From JAXGMQ01 sp040768585 (GTDB lineage Bacteria; Caldisericota; Caldisericia; JAAYUI01): DNA of 64,000 bases. Below the pieces are notes generated by a model. The model was not told the origin of the DNA, did no database searches, and saw only the letters and a program-made list of their open reading frames with translations. The stretch is taken from contig JAXGMQ010000001.1 in assembly GCA_040768585.1 (NCBI GenBank), forward strand, positions 1 to 64,000, given 5' to 3'. A program made the position numbers and the translations under genes. Below, piece by piece: positions 56,160 through 64,000 of the stretch; within the stretch, counting starts at the first letter, position 1, and each line of letters opens with the position of its first letter.

Positions 56160-57448
56160 CCAGAAGAGACTTATTGCTCAAAGCGCTTCGACCAGGCGTA
56201 TCCATTAAACGGTGGCTTGTTTTGTCCATCTTTGGTGTGATTGTTGTCGTGCTTGGAACTGTGGTGATTGATTGGACTTACCTATCATCCGCAATCACAA
56301 AAACTCTCGCTGATTTCATAAATAACATCGCAATGAACCAAGCTCTACCCGACTGGTTTGTGCCCACAATTGGCTGGGTTCTTATCGTGATCGGTTTGGT
56401 TGTGGTCGTGTACGGCGCTTCACAGATGGTTGTCTCCATGATTCCACTTTTTATTTCTGGCAGAAGAACTAACAATTCAAATAACAATCCTAAGATTGTT
56501 GTAATCGGTGGCGGCTCTGGCACATATCCTGTTCTGCGCGCGATGAGGATTCTCGAAGCCAATGTGTCAGCGATAGTAACCGTTGCCGACTCAGGCGGTT
56601 CAACAGGTATATTGAGAGATGAACTGTCAATTTTGGCAACAGGTGATATCAGACGTTGTCTTCTCGCCCTATCCGAGCAACCTCTTCTTGATAAAATAAT
56701 GAGATATAGATTTGCAAAGAACAGCTCTCTATCCGACCACTCAATGGGCAACCTGATGCTTGCGTCACTTACTCTTCAAGAAGGTGACTTCGCAGAGGCT
56801 GTTTATAAGATGTCAAAATTGCTTTGTGCAAAAGGTTCAGTGATTCCGTTCACCATCGACAACGTCTCTCTTTGCGCAAAGTATGAGGACGACACCATAG
56901 TATCTGGTGAGGCCAATATCCCAAAGAGTCGCAAGAATATAAAGAAAGTATTCTTCAATCCACCTTACGCAAAGCCGTTCGTTAGAGCTCTTGAGACGAT
57001 AGCCGATGCCGACGTTATTATTATTGGCCCTGGAAGCCTTTTTACTTCAATCATGCCCATTCTTTTGTTGGCTCCGATTGTTGACACAATCAGGCGCTCA
57101 AGTGCGACAAAGATTTACATTGGCAACATCATGACAGAACCTGGAGAAACGACTGGCTATAAGATCGACGACCACATCCAGGCGATAGTCAACCACACGG
57201 GTGTCGACTTCTTTGATAAGATTCTTGTTTCAAACTCAATCATTGATAAGGAAATACTTGGTAATTACAGAGCAAACGGGGATTCGGTACCCGTGGATTT
57301 TTCAAAAGTAAAAGACGATGAGAGATTCATTGTTGCAGACCTTGCTGAGATATCAAATGGTACACTACGACATTCTGAGACAAGTCTGGCAAGGGCATTG
57401 AAACCGTTTATCAAAAAAACAAAGTATGACTACAGGAGTAGGATTTAG
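56156..57448 (+). CDS. yvcK: YvcK-like gluconeogenesis factor
   Basis: A 430-residue protein of the CofD/YvcK family. Its core begins with VVIGGGSGTYPVLRAM near residue 116, followed by VADSGGSTGILRDEL, SEQPLLDK, SDHSMGNLMLASL and the nucleotide-binding IIIGPGSLFTSIMPIL. The first 115 residues add two membrane spans (about 20-40 and 65-90), seen in some but not all relatives. YvcK binds UDP-sugars and controls peptidoglycan synthesis and carbon flux. It overlaps rapZ and ends two bases before rpoN. Confidence 0.92.
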   Translation: MTRRDLLLKALRPGVSIKRWLVLSIFGVIVVVLGTVVIDWTYLSSAITKTLADFINNIAMNQALPDWFVPTIGWVLIVIGLVVVVYGASQMVVSMIPLFISGRRTNNSNNNPKIVVIGGGSGTYPVLRAMRILEANVSAIVTVADSGGSTGILRDELSILATGDIRRCLLALSEQPLLDKIMRYRFAKNSSLSDHSMGNLMLASLTLQEGDFAEAVYKMSKLLCAKGSVIPFTIDNVSLCAKYEDDTIVSGEANIPKSRKNIKKVFFNPPYAKPFVRALETIADADVIIIGPGSLFTSIMPILLLAPIVDTIRRSSATKIYIGNIMTEPGETTGYKIDDHIQAIVNHTGVDFFDKILVSNSIIDKEILGNYRANGDSVPVDFSKVKDDERFIVADLAEISNGTLRHSETSLARALKPFIKKTKYDYRSRI

Positions 57449-57450
57449 TT

Positions 57451-58782
57451 ATGGCAAAACAGGGAATGAGGCCATCTGCTGGCATAAAACTCAAGAGCAA
57501 CCTCAGAGGCGTCTTGAAACTTCACGAAGCACTAAAAATTCTTGCCATGCCGGCCGTTGATTTGAGAGAAACCATACAGGGTTACCTGGCTAGTAATCCT
57601 ATAATCGAAGAGAAACAACCAGATCCAAAAGAGATAGAGATTGAGAACCCAGGATACGACTATCCTATGCCTTCATTTTTCCAAAATGACCAGGGTGAGG
57701 AACAATTCAAGTCACACGAAAAAACAATTCGAGAAATACTGAGAGAAGAACCTCAACTGGCATTTGAGGATGAGAAAAGTGATAGAATCAAAGAATTTCT
57801 CATCGGAAACATCAATGATGACGGATTCCTAATCTGCACACTGGATGAGTGCACAGAAAGCTGTAGCTGTAGTCACGAAGAAGCTGAGGATGTGCTGAGA
57901 CTCATCCAGGACACGGCGCCTGCAGGTGTTGGTGCTCGATCTGTTGAGGAGGCACTGCTTCTCAAAGCATCGGCTCATCTTGAGGGTGAAGAGCTTCGAA
58001 TCGCTGTTGCCATCATCACAACCTACCACGAACTGCTTCGAAAAAGAAAATTTGGAGAGGTGGCGAAGCTCCTTGAAACCAGTTCCGAGGCTGTTTTTGA
58101 AGTATGGGAGAAGCTCTCAAGATTTACATTCTCGCCAGGAGCCAACTACGCGCCAAAGGCAACCTATATAACTCCAGAGATTGCAATCAGATTTGACGGT
58201 GACCAGATATCCATACTCCCAATCAAGAATGGAATTCCACACATTGGTATCAACAACGAATACGCTCACATGCTCCAGGAGACTTCAGATGATGAGACAA
58301 AGGAGTACCTGAGGGGCAAGATGCACGAGGCGAAGTGGCTCATCAGGGCGATCGACCAAAGAAAACAAAACATCATGAGGATTGTATCAGAGGTCGTTAG
58401 AGTTCAGTTGAATTTCTTTCAAAGAAAGACTGAGAATCTAAAACCTCTCACACTCCACGATGTGGCATCAAGACTTGAACTCGCTCCATCAACTGTTTCT
58501 CGCGCCATCAATTCAAAATACATCCTCACTCCCTACGGCACATTCCCTTTGAAGCACTTTTTCTCTGGCGGTTTCAGCAGCAAAAACGGAATGGTCTCTA
58601 CAACACAGGTGAAAAAAATGGTTTCCGAATTGTCAGAGGAGGAACCGTATACAGATATTGAGATTGCAGACATCGTGTCAGAAAAACTGAAGATAAAAGT
58701 TTCAAGACGAGCAATAGCTCAATACAGAAAACAGCTCAATATTCCATCATCATTGCAAAGAAAGAAGATTCTTGGCAAGTGA
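57451..58782 (+). CDS. rpoN: RNA polymerase sigma-54 factor
   Basis: A 443-residue sigma-54. Region I is at the N-terminus, but the usual glutamine-rich run is reduced: LHEALKILAMPAVDLRETI, then LASNPIIEE. The core-binding domain is in the middle, followed by the helix-turn-helix in LTLHDVASRLELAPSTVSR and SKYILTPYGTFPL. The RpoN box is recognisable near the end as VSRRAIAQYRKQLNIPSSLQRK-like, seen in part. It needs enhancer-binding ATPases to open promoters; none lies in the window. It is coupled to rapZ and yvcK. ACAGGAGTAGGA lies upstream. Confidence 0.93.
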   Translation: MAKQGMRPSAGIKLKSNLRGVLKLHEALKILAMPAVDLRETIQGYLASNPIIEEKQPDPKEIEIENPGYDYPMPSFFQNDQGEEQFKSHEKTIREILREEPQLAFEDEKSDRIKEFLIGNINDDGFLICTLDECTESCSCSHEEAEDVLRLIQDTAPAGVGARSVEEALLLKASAHLEGEELRIAVAIITTYHELLRKRKFGEVAKLLETSSEAVFEVWEKLSRFTFSPGANYAPKATYITPEIAIRFDGDQISILPIKNGIPHIGINNEYAHMLQETSDDETKEYLRGKMHEAKWLIRAIDQRKQNIMRIVSEVVRVQLNFFQRKTENLKPLTLHDVASRLELAPSTVSRAINSKYILTPYGTFPLKHFFSGGFSSKNGMVSTTQVKKMVSELSEEEPYTDIEIADIVSEKLKIKVSRRAIAQYRKQLNIPSSLQRKKILGK

Positions 58783-58890
58783 GCAGACCCTATCGACAAT
58801 GAAATCTCATATTGATGCTACAGGTCTAGCATGGCTCTGCTGAAAAAGTGGTTGCATAATGGGTGAAATTCTGAAGGTATGCGGATTACA

Positions 58891-59898
58891 TTAAAGTATC
58901 AGCATCGCATCACCAAAACTGAAGAACCTGTATCTCTCTTCGATTGCTTCCGCGTACGCCTTGAATATCAACTCTCTTGATGCAAACGCCGATACAAGAA
59001 GCAGGAGTGTCGAACCTGGCAGATGGAAGTTGGTGATGAGCTTATCAACAGTCTTATATCTGTAACCAGGCTTGATGAAAAGATTGGTTTCATCAGAATG
59101 AGCTTTTACAAAACCATCTTTATCTGCAACTGACTCCAACGTCCTGACGACTGTTGTGCCACAGGCAAAAATCCTTCCACCATTTTGCCTGGTGTCGTTT
59201 ATCTGGTTGGCTGTCTCCTCTGGTAGCTCAAACCATTCAAAATCCATCTTATGATCATCAACGTCATCGACCTTGATGGGTCGAAATGTCCCAATCCCGA
59301 CATGAAGAGTCACATAGGCAATGTTTACGCCCATGTCTCTAATCTCATCCAACAGACTTTCTGTGAAGTGCAAACCAGCGGTAGGCGCTGCAACGGCGCC
59401 TGGGGTGTCCGCATAGACCGTTTGATAACGCCTTCTATCCAGTGTTTCATTGTGGACATACGGCGGAAGCGGAATCTCACCCACGCTAAAAACTTCCTCA
59501 TCTGACGAATCAAACTCAATCACCCTCCCCCCGTCATCAGTCCTATCTATAATTTTTGCGCCAATTCCCTCAATTGTTATCTTTGCGCCAATTTGTAACC
59601 TTCGACCTGGTTTGACAAGGCATTTCCACTGTCTCTGTGAAAGTTTTTTTAAAAGGAAAACCTCACACTTTCCACCTGTTTCCTTTTCGCCAAAGAGTCT
59701 TGCTGGAATGACCTTTGTGTTGTTTAAGACGAGAGTGTCACCATTTTTGAAGTGGGTCTTCACATCAAAAAATGATCTGTGTTCGATTGAGCCTAATTCT
59801 CTGTTTAGTACCATTAGTCTCGATTCATCTCGTTTCTCTGTTGGTTCCTGAGAGATAAGCTCTTTGGGGAGTTCGTACCAGAAGTCACTTAGTTTCAT
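58891..59898 (-). CDS. queA: tRNA ribosyltransferase-isomerase QueA
   Basis: A 335-residue enzyme that transfers the ribose of S-adenosylmethionine to preQ1-tRNA, making epoxyqueuosine in the wobble base of Tyr, His, Asn and Asp tRNAs. Marks are FWYELPKELISQEPTEKRDESRL at the start (in part), NNTKVIPARL, PTAGLHFTESLL and HVGIGTFRPIKV. Start ATG 59898 is chosen by homology; the frame is open for 81 more bases. Its -10 box lies six bases upstream and no ribosome site is seen. Confidence 0.96.
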   Translation of the reverse strand: MKLSDFWYELPKELISQEPTEKRDESRLMVLNRELGSIEHRSFFDVKTHFKNGDTLVLNNTKVIPARLFGEKETGGKCEVFLLKKLSQRQWKCLVKPGRRLQIGAKITIEGIGAKIIDRTDDGGRVIEFDSSDEEVFSVGEIPLPPYVHNETLDRRRYQTVYADTPGAVAAPTAGLHFTESLLDEIRDMGVNIAYVTLHVGIGTFRPIKVDDVDDHKMDFEWFELPEETANQINDTRQNGGRIFACGTTVVRTLESVADKDGFVKAHSDETNLFIKPGYRYKTVDKLITNFHLPGSTLLLLVSAFASRELIFKAYAEAIEERYRFFSFGDAMLIL

Positions 59899-59904
59899 AA
59901 TTGC

Positions 59905-59932
59905 AAGATAGCAAAAGCATTTGATTTGTCTA
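59905..59932 (-). promoter_or_regulatory. Putative promoter of queA
   Basis: On the minus strand TAGACA (59932-59927), 16-base spacer, TATCTT (59910-59905), six bases before the ATG of queA. Confidence 0.5.
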
Positions 59933-59936
59933 CAAT
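59909..59936 (+). promoter_or_regulatory. Putative promoter of birA
   Basis: Weak -35 TAGCAA (59909-59914), 16-base spacer, TACAAT (59931-59936), six bases before the ATG of birA. It overlaps the queA promoter on the other strand, so the two may compete. Confidence 0.4.
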
Positions 59937-59942
59937 ATCCAC

Positions 59943-60542
59943 ATGAGGATTTACAGATTTGAAACCATTGACTCAACACAAACTGCTGCGGCGAAGCTCG
60001 CTACAGAGGGTTGTGACGATATGACAGCCGTTGTTGCCAGGATTCAAACTCACGCAAGGGGCAGATACGAAAGACAATGGGAATCAAGCCTTGGGGGGTT
60101 GTGGGTAACATTCATCTTAAGGAAACTGATTGATATTGAAAGGCTTCCATATCTCGCTCTTGCTGTTGGTGCGGGTTTGTATGATTTTTTTAAGTGCATG
60201 AATTTAAATGTGACTTTGAAATACCCCAACGACATCCTTGTCGAAGGCAAAAAACTCGTGGGTATCCTGTGTGGTTCTCGGATAAGAGGGAAAGAATACC
60301 TTTTTTCGCTTGTTGGAATTGGCATCAATGTGAATAATACAACGCCTGATATTGGGGTTTCGTTGAAAGAACTTACGAATAAAGAATTCGGTTTCGATCA
60401 GTTACTCCATGACGTTTCCAATGTGGTGGAGACGGCAAGAGATAGCCTGAATAATCTTGAGCCAAGCCAGATAATATCGGCTCTAAACTTGCGCAACTGC
60501 ATCAATATGCCCTTGACAAATTTTGGTGAAATTATTAGATAG
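59943..60542 (+). CDS. birA: Biotin-protein ligase, short form
   Basis: A 199-residue enzyme that activates biotin as biotinyl-AMP and joins it to carrier lysines. Family motifs are FETIDSTQ, the variant nucleotide loop THARGRYERQW (usually GRGRxGRxW), YPNDILVEGKKLVGIL and VGIGINVNN. There is no N-terminal helix-turn-helix, so it is not a repressor. The C-terminal SH3-like domain is almost missing, because the protein ends about 40-50 residues early compared with usual short forms. No frameshift remnant is evident. The biotin carrier is not in the window. Confidence 0.9.
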   Translation: MRIYRFETIDSTQTAAAKLATEGCDDMTAVVARIQTHARGRYERQWESSLGGLWVTFILRKLIDIERLPYLALAVGAGLYDFFKCMNLNVTLKYPNDILVEGKKLVGILCGSRIRGKEYLFSLVGIGINVNNTTPDIGVSLKELTNKEFGFDQLLHDVSNVVETARDSLNNLEPSQIISALNLRNCINMPLTNFGEIIR

Positions 60543-60548
60543 ATGATT

Positions 60549-60776
60549 ATGCCAATATATGAGTACAGTTGCAGGAAATGCGGTTATGTTTTTGACATCT
60601 TCACCCACTCCAAGGTGAACAGTAATCCATCGTGTCCAAAGTGCGGTGACAGCGACACAAACAAGATAATATCCCCTCTGGGTTATCTCAAACACCCAGA
60701 TGACAGCGGCAGCGGTAGGATAACACCAGGCGGAACATGCGGTAGCGGTGAGTGTTCTGGCGGTTGCAAGGAATAA
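60549..60776 (+). CDS. FmdB family zinc-ribbon protein
   Basis: A 75-residue protein with the typical start PIYEYSCRKCGYVFD and a second CPKCG pair, making a four-cysteine zinc ribbon. The tail is rich in Gly, Ser and Cys (GTCGSGECSGGCKE), which is common in this family. ATG 60549 matches family starts; ATG 60543 is also possible. It directly follows birA. FmdB proteins are small regulators whose partners are mostly unknown. Confidence 0.9.
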   Translation: MPIYEYSCRKCGYVFDIFTHSKVNSNPSCPKCGDSDTNKIISPLGYLKHPDDSGSGRITPGGTCGSGECSGGCKE

Positions 60777-60792
60777 GTAGTCCAGAATCATT

Positions 60793-62064
60793 TTGAATCC
60801 TCTTGTTGCTCAATTCATCGACTGGTTTATCCAGGAGCGTGGAAGGAGCAAACGAAGCGCTGATGCCTACACCTGGGAGCTGGAAAGATATACCGTATAT
60901 CTCCAGGAAAAAGATGTCAGAGTTCAAGAAGCCAACAAGACTGTTATCAGGTCTTATCTCAGTTCGATGGGTTCCCGATCGAGTAGCAGCAGAGAGCGCA
61001 CAATATCATGCATCAAATCCTTCTATAGTTTTCTTACCAGAGAGGGGTTCATACCAAGCAACCCGGCTGATGGGATAAGTCCACCCGTCAAACAAAAAAA
61101 GGTTCCAAACTACCTGACCAAGGATGATTACCTCAAGCTCATTGGATATACGCAATCACAAATCGATGGGATAAAGGTTAGTTTGGCTAAGATAGAGTCC
61201 AGAATTATAGAATTGACGAAATTCAATCAGTGTTTCTACGAATCCCTCATGGCACTCTTTATGATGCATGGTGTAACCAGAGATGAAATAGTCACTATTA
61301 TGAAAGCTGATGTGAATTCGCAAACAGGGACAATATCTATTGGAAAGAGAAAAATTAAGCTTTCAAGTTTACAAAAACCTCTTCTTCAGAAATATATAAA
61401 ATCTCTCGATGGCAACGTTTTGTATTTATTCCCGACGCAAGCTGGGAAAAAACAGTTCAAAACACAGCTTCCAACAGCAGTGGATTTACTTCGAAGTTTG
61501 GGGTTTTCAAAAGACGATACAGATTTTGATTCGCTGGTTTCATCACTTGACTGCGATTCGATGATGATAGCAAAAAGAAATCACGCCATAGTCCTCCTAC
61601 TTATCGGCACAGGGATAAGGAGGATTGAGCTGGTATCACTGGATAAGAAGGACTACGATTCAAAAAATGCAACAATCATCATCACAAGAAAGGGTGGCGA
61701 CCAGCAGGTAGTCGAGTTAAGCGCTGAAATCATTGCTGCCATTGATGATTACATTCAAGCAAGATCAGACAAACTCAGCCCTCTTTTCCTATCATCAAAA
61801 CAGGACAGGTTGTCCAAAGAGGGGCTCTACCTGACAATCAAGAAACTGTTCTCCTCTGTTGGATTAAAGGGCTCGACACACACACTAAGGCACACATTCG
61901 TTACAGAACTTGTCAAACAAAACGTGCCACTACCGATCATCCAATCCCTTGCGGGGCATAAAAACGCTGATACCACAATCAAGTACACTCATCTCGAATC
62001 TTCTGATAGGCGAAAAGCCGTAAACAAGATAAAACTTAGCACAAGAAAACCAAGACAGAATTAG
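60793..62064 (+). CDS. Tyrosine recombinase (Xer-like) with internal duplication
   Basis: A 423-residue site-specific recombinase, longer than the usual 290-310. The core-binding domain is at 1-90 (FIDWFIQERGRSKRSADAYT). Catalytic residues are all present: Arg276 in GTGIRRIEL, Lys300, His363 and Arg366 in HTLRH, His389 in AGHKN, and Tyr398. Between these parts, residues about 149-220 repeat the first part of the catalytic domain in degenerate form: HGVTRDEIVTIMKADVNS parallels GTGIRRIELVSLDKKDYDS, with Thr in place of the catalytic Arg. TTG start. It could be the chromosome dimer recombinase, but it is a variant. Confidence 0.88.
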   Translation: MNPLVAQFIDWFIQERGRSKRSADAYTWELERYTVYLQEKDVRVQEANKTVIRSYLSSMGSRSSSSRERTISCIKSFYSFLTREGFIPSNPADGISPPVKQKKVPNYLTKDDYLKLIGYTQSQIDGIKVSLAKIESRIIELTKFNQCFYESLMALFMMHGVTRDEIVTIMKADVNSQTGTISIGKRKIKLSSLQKPLLQKYIKSLDGNVLYLFPTQAGKKQFKTQLPTAVDLLRSLGFSKDDTDFDSLVSSLDCDSMMIAKRNHAIVLLLIGTGIRRIELVSLDKKDYDSKNATIIITRKGGDQQVVELSAEIIAAIDDYIQARSDKLSPLFLSSKQDRLSKEGLYLTIKKLFSSVGLKGSTHTLRHTFVTELVKQNVPLPIIQSLAGHKNADTTIKYTHLESSDRRKAVNKIKLSTRKPRQN

Positions 62065-62127
62065 TCCAATCCGTTTACAAGATGGTGATTTTTCTCTATA
62101 CTGACTCCGGTAGTTTATGGAGGTCAT

Positions 62128-62643
62128 ATGCAGACGTGCACGAGATGCAACAGGTTCAACATCGAGGGTTCCACAAGGTGTGAGTTTTGCGGTGAGGATA
62201 TCGGATCAAACGGCAAGCTAATCGATGAAATACTTGAAAAACCGTCTCTCATCAGGTTCCCTCACCCCCCGAGTACAGTCACAACTCCACACCCAATAAT
62301 CAGAAAGAGGATGAATATGATAGGTAAGTTGACCATGAATGATGAAAAAGAATTCATTCTCGATGGCAACAGGGAGTTCCTCATCGGCAGGTCTGACGTT
62401 GTATCTGGAATCGAACCTGAGATCGACTTGACAAACGTTGACAAAGATATGGTCACATCCAGAAAACACGCAAGGGTTGTAAAACGCGGAGATGCCTATT
62501 TTATAGAAGACCTTGAATCAACCAATTTTACCTACTTGAATGGCAGAATGCTATCGCCTCAAACTCCTACCAAACTTGATGACGGAGACGTGATAAGGAT
62601 TGGCAAGATTTATTTGGTCTTCAGCCATGTCAACCGCGACTGA
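62128..62643 (+). CDS. Zinc-ribbon FHA domain protein
   Basis: A 171-residue protein. The N-terminus has a CxxC...CxxC zinc ribbon (Cys4, Cys7, Cys18, Cys21). Residues 85-165 are an FHA domain, which reads phosphothreonine: FLIGRSD, MVTSRKHARVV and STNFTYLNG are the conserved Gly-Arg, Ser-Arg-His and Thr-Asn elements. GGAGGT lies before ATG. It is followed by a Ser/Thr kinase, its probable partner. Confidence 0.93.
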   Translation: MQTCTRCNRFNIEGSTRCEFCGEDIGSNGKLIDEILEKPSLIRFPHPPSTVTTPHPIIRKRMNMIGKLTMNDEKEFILDGNREFLIGRSDVVSGIEPEIDLTNVDKDMVTSRKHARVVKRGDAYFIEDLESTNFTYLNGRMLSPQTPTKLDDGDVIRIGKIYLVFSHVNRD

Positions 62644-62718
62644 GTTTGGAAGAAACCATATTTGGATATGTTTTGTATTGGTTGTGTATGTTTGCCCATA
62701 AAAATCAGGAGTGAGTGA

Positions 62719-64000
62719 GTGGAAAACAGAATCCTCGTAAAAAAGTATAAACTTCTTGAACCAATCGCCACAGGCGGCATGGCAACGGTGTATCTTGCGA
62801 AAAACATGGCAACAGATGAGATAATCGTTGCCAAAATCCCAAACTTTGCGGGACTACCCAATCGCGAGAAACTGGAAAAACGTTTTTTAAGAGAAGCACA
62901 GATACTTTCAAAGATTGACAGCAAGTACGTCGTTCGCATTCATGACTATGGCAAGGATGAGATGTCGGGTGACTACTTTTTGATACTTGAGTATCTCCAC
63001 GGGAAAACCCTTGAGGAGATCGTGTTGGATTCAGAAAGACTCCCGGTTCCAACCGTTATCGATCTGACGCTGCAACTTGCAAGCGTACTGAAAGACCTCC
63101 ATTCACAAGGAATTGTCCATAGAGATATCAAATCCAGCAATGTTAAAATAACATCAGAAGGCAATATCAAGCTCTTTGACTTCGGGATAAGCAAAGGTCA
63201 GGATATGCCAGCCATGACACGCTCATCTGACTTTCTTGGCACAATTCAGTACATGTCCCCAGAGCAGACCGACGGTAGGGATGTTGACATCCGCTCTGAT
63301 ATATATTCCCTCGGAATTGTGCTCTACGAGATGCTCTTTGGTGAGCTACCGTTTGACGCTCCATCCCCCGTTGAGCTCATAGAGATGCAGCGAAAAAGAA
63401 AACCGAGAATCCCACCAGAAGCCAAAGAGAGGGATATTCCATCTTCTCTCCTTTCGCTCATGCTGCGGTGCTTGCAAAAAGACCCTCTTGATAGATACCA
63501 AACTCCTGACGAATTGATAAGCGCTCTGAATGTGGTTGCTGAGAGCACAGGCATGTCAGCCCATGAAAGAGACAGGTTGAGACGAACAAGATTTACTCAA
63601 GTCACCACCCACAAACCACCTGTGCCAACCTACCAGAAAAGGCAAAAACAGAGGAAGGTAGCTGTTATATCAACCGTTGCAGCGTTATTGGTGGCAATAG
63701 GGGGAGGGCTTTTCCTCTGGAAGGGTTGTGAAACCGCAAAAGAACCTGACTATATGATTGCCCAGGGCGAACAGATTGAAGAAGTTATCCCGCTGACTGT
63801 TCCACCAGGATACGAACAAATCGTAGCCTCTACTTCAGAGGTACCACCAGGATTAATTGTTGACATCACTCAATCCGATGAAGACAAAAATTTGTGGGTT
63901 TTGAATGCTTTCTCAAAATTCACAACACCCCTCGGTGTATATCCTGTCGACATATCGGTCAATTACCAAGGAACAAACGGTAGAAGTGATAGTGAGATAA
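62719..64000 (+). CDS. Ser/Thr protein kinase PknB-like, cut at window end
   Basis: An open frame of 427 residues that runs off the window. The kinase domain (10-280) has ATGGMATVY (glycine loop with Ala for two of the glycines), Lys39, Glu59, HRDIKSSN with Asp136, DFG at 154-156, and GTIQYMSPEQ. A basic linker follows, with a Thr-rich stretch, then one membrane span (about 314-334) and an extracytoplasmic part with beta repeats that begin VPPGYEQI and VPPGLIVD, suggestive of a PASTA-like or other sensor. GTG start with AGGAGTG upstream. It and the FHA gene form a signalling pair. Confidence 0.93.
   Translation, partial: MENRILVKKYKLLEPIATGGMATVYLAKNMATDEIIVAKIPNFAGLPNREKLEKRFLREAQILSKIDSKYVVRIHDYGKDEMSGDYFLILEYLHGKTLEEIVLDSERLPVPTVIDLTLQLASVLKDLHSQGIVHRDIKSSNVKITSEGNIKLFDFGISKGQDMPAMTRSSDFLGTIQYMSPEQTDGRDVDIRSDIYSLGIVLYEMLFGELPFDAPSPVELIEMQRKRKPRIPPEAKERDIPSSLLSLMLRCLQKDPLDRYQTPDELISALNVVAESTGMSAHERDRLRRTRFTQVTTHKPPVPTYQKRQKQRKVAVISTVAALLVAIGGGLFLWKGCETAKEPDYMIAQGEQIEEVIPLTVPPGYEQIVASTSEVPPGLIVDITQSDEDKNLWVLNAFSKFTTPLGVYPVDISVNYQGTNGRSDSEI

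Noticed and set aside
60793..62064. Integrase marking a mobile island
   Set aside because: The gene follows housekeeping genes in the same operon direction, no tRNA is near and no flanking direct repeats were seen, so a chromosomal Xer-type role is more likely.

Overview
The window is bacterial chromosome of moderate to low GC. It is packed with short operons that start with ATG, GTG or TTG, and it carries no rRNA, phage, insertion sequence or CRISPR array. No marker fixes the taxonomy. The gene content (several secreted proteins ending in copper-amine-oxidase-like stalk domains, a cysteine-type cytochrome c maturation operon, Hanks-type kinases, sigma-54, methylthioadenosine salvage enzymes) suggests a deep-branching, probably anaerobic lineage. 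A Caldisericota-like bacterium is a low-confidence guess.

Layout. 1-5.1 kb: end of uppP, recG, an ABC-F ATPase and an unknown gene. 5.2-7.2 kb: thiolase and 3-hydroxyacyl-CoA dehydrogenase. 7.4-13.8 kb: one long operon ccmA-B-C-D-E-F, then an unknown secreted protein and a flavin/PLP-oxidase-fold protein. 14-19.4 kb: P5C dehydrogenase, a lipoprotein, tatA-tatC, and a sodium:solute symporter with its tiny accessory protein. 19.5-24.1 kb: a PQQ-propeller protein, a class II aldolase, tRNA-Leu(CAG) and enolase. 24.1-42.4 kb: the accessory core, a large PQQ/Ig/stalk protein followed by five paralogous secreted proteins (one truncated) of a cysteine-containing family I do not recognise, with one antisense lipoprotein among them. 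42.7-46.2 kb: a 1188-residue Ser/Thr kinase-ATPase. 46.4-48.0 kb: rpsF-ssb-rpsR-rplI. 48.0-52.7 kb: mtnA, a purine nucleoside phosphorylase-type mtnP, mtaD and the bifunctional NAD(P)HX repair enzyme. 52.8-58.8 kb: an NfeD-DUF4097 fusion, a slipin, then rapZ-yvcK-rpoN. 58.9-64 kb: queA and birA (divergent), an FmdB-type zinc ribbon, a long tyrosine recombinase, an FHA protein and the start of a second Ser/Thr kinase.

How the parts fit. The ccm operon carries CcmE with Cys in place of the heme-binding His and has no ccmG or ccmH, the mark of the reduced System I* route. mtaD, the 6-oxopurine-type phosphorylase and mtnA make a coherent route from methylthioadenosine through methylthioinosine to methylthioribulose-1-phosphate; the class II aldolase at 21.8 kb could supply the next step. 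The 27-42 kb array looks like a family of exported envelope proteins evolving by tandem duplication and gene conversion. Several genes without a Shine-Dalgarno sequence have a TANNNT -10 box only 6-9 bases before the start codon, which points to frequent leaderless transcription.
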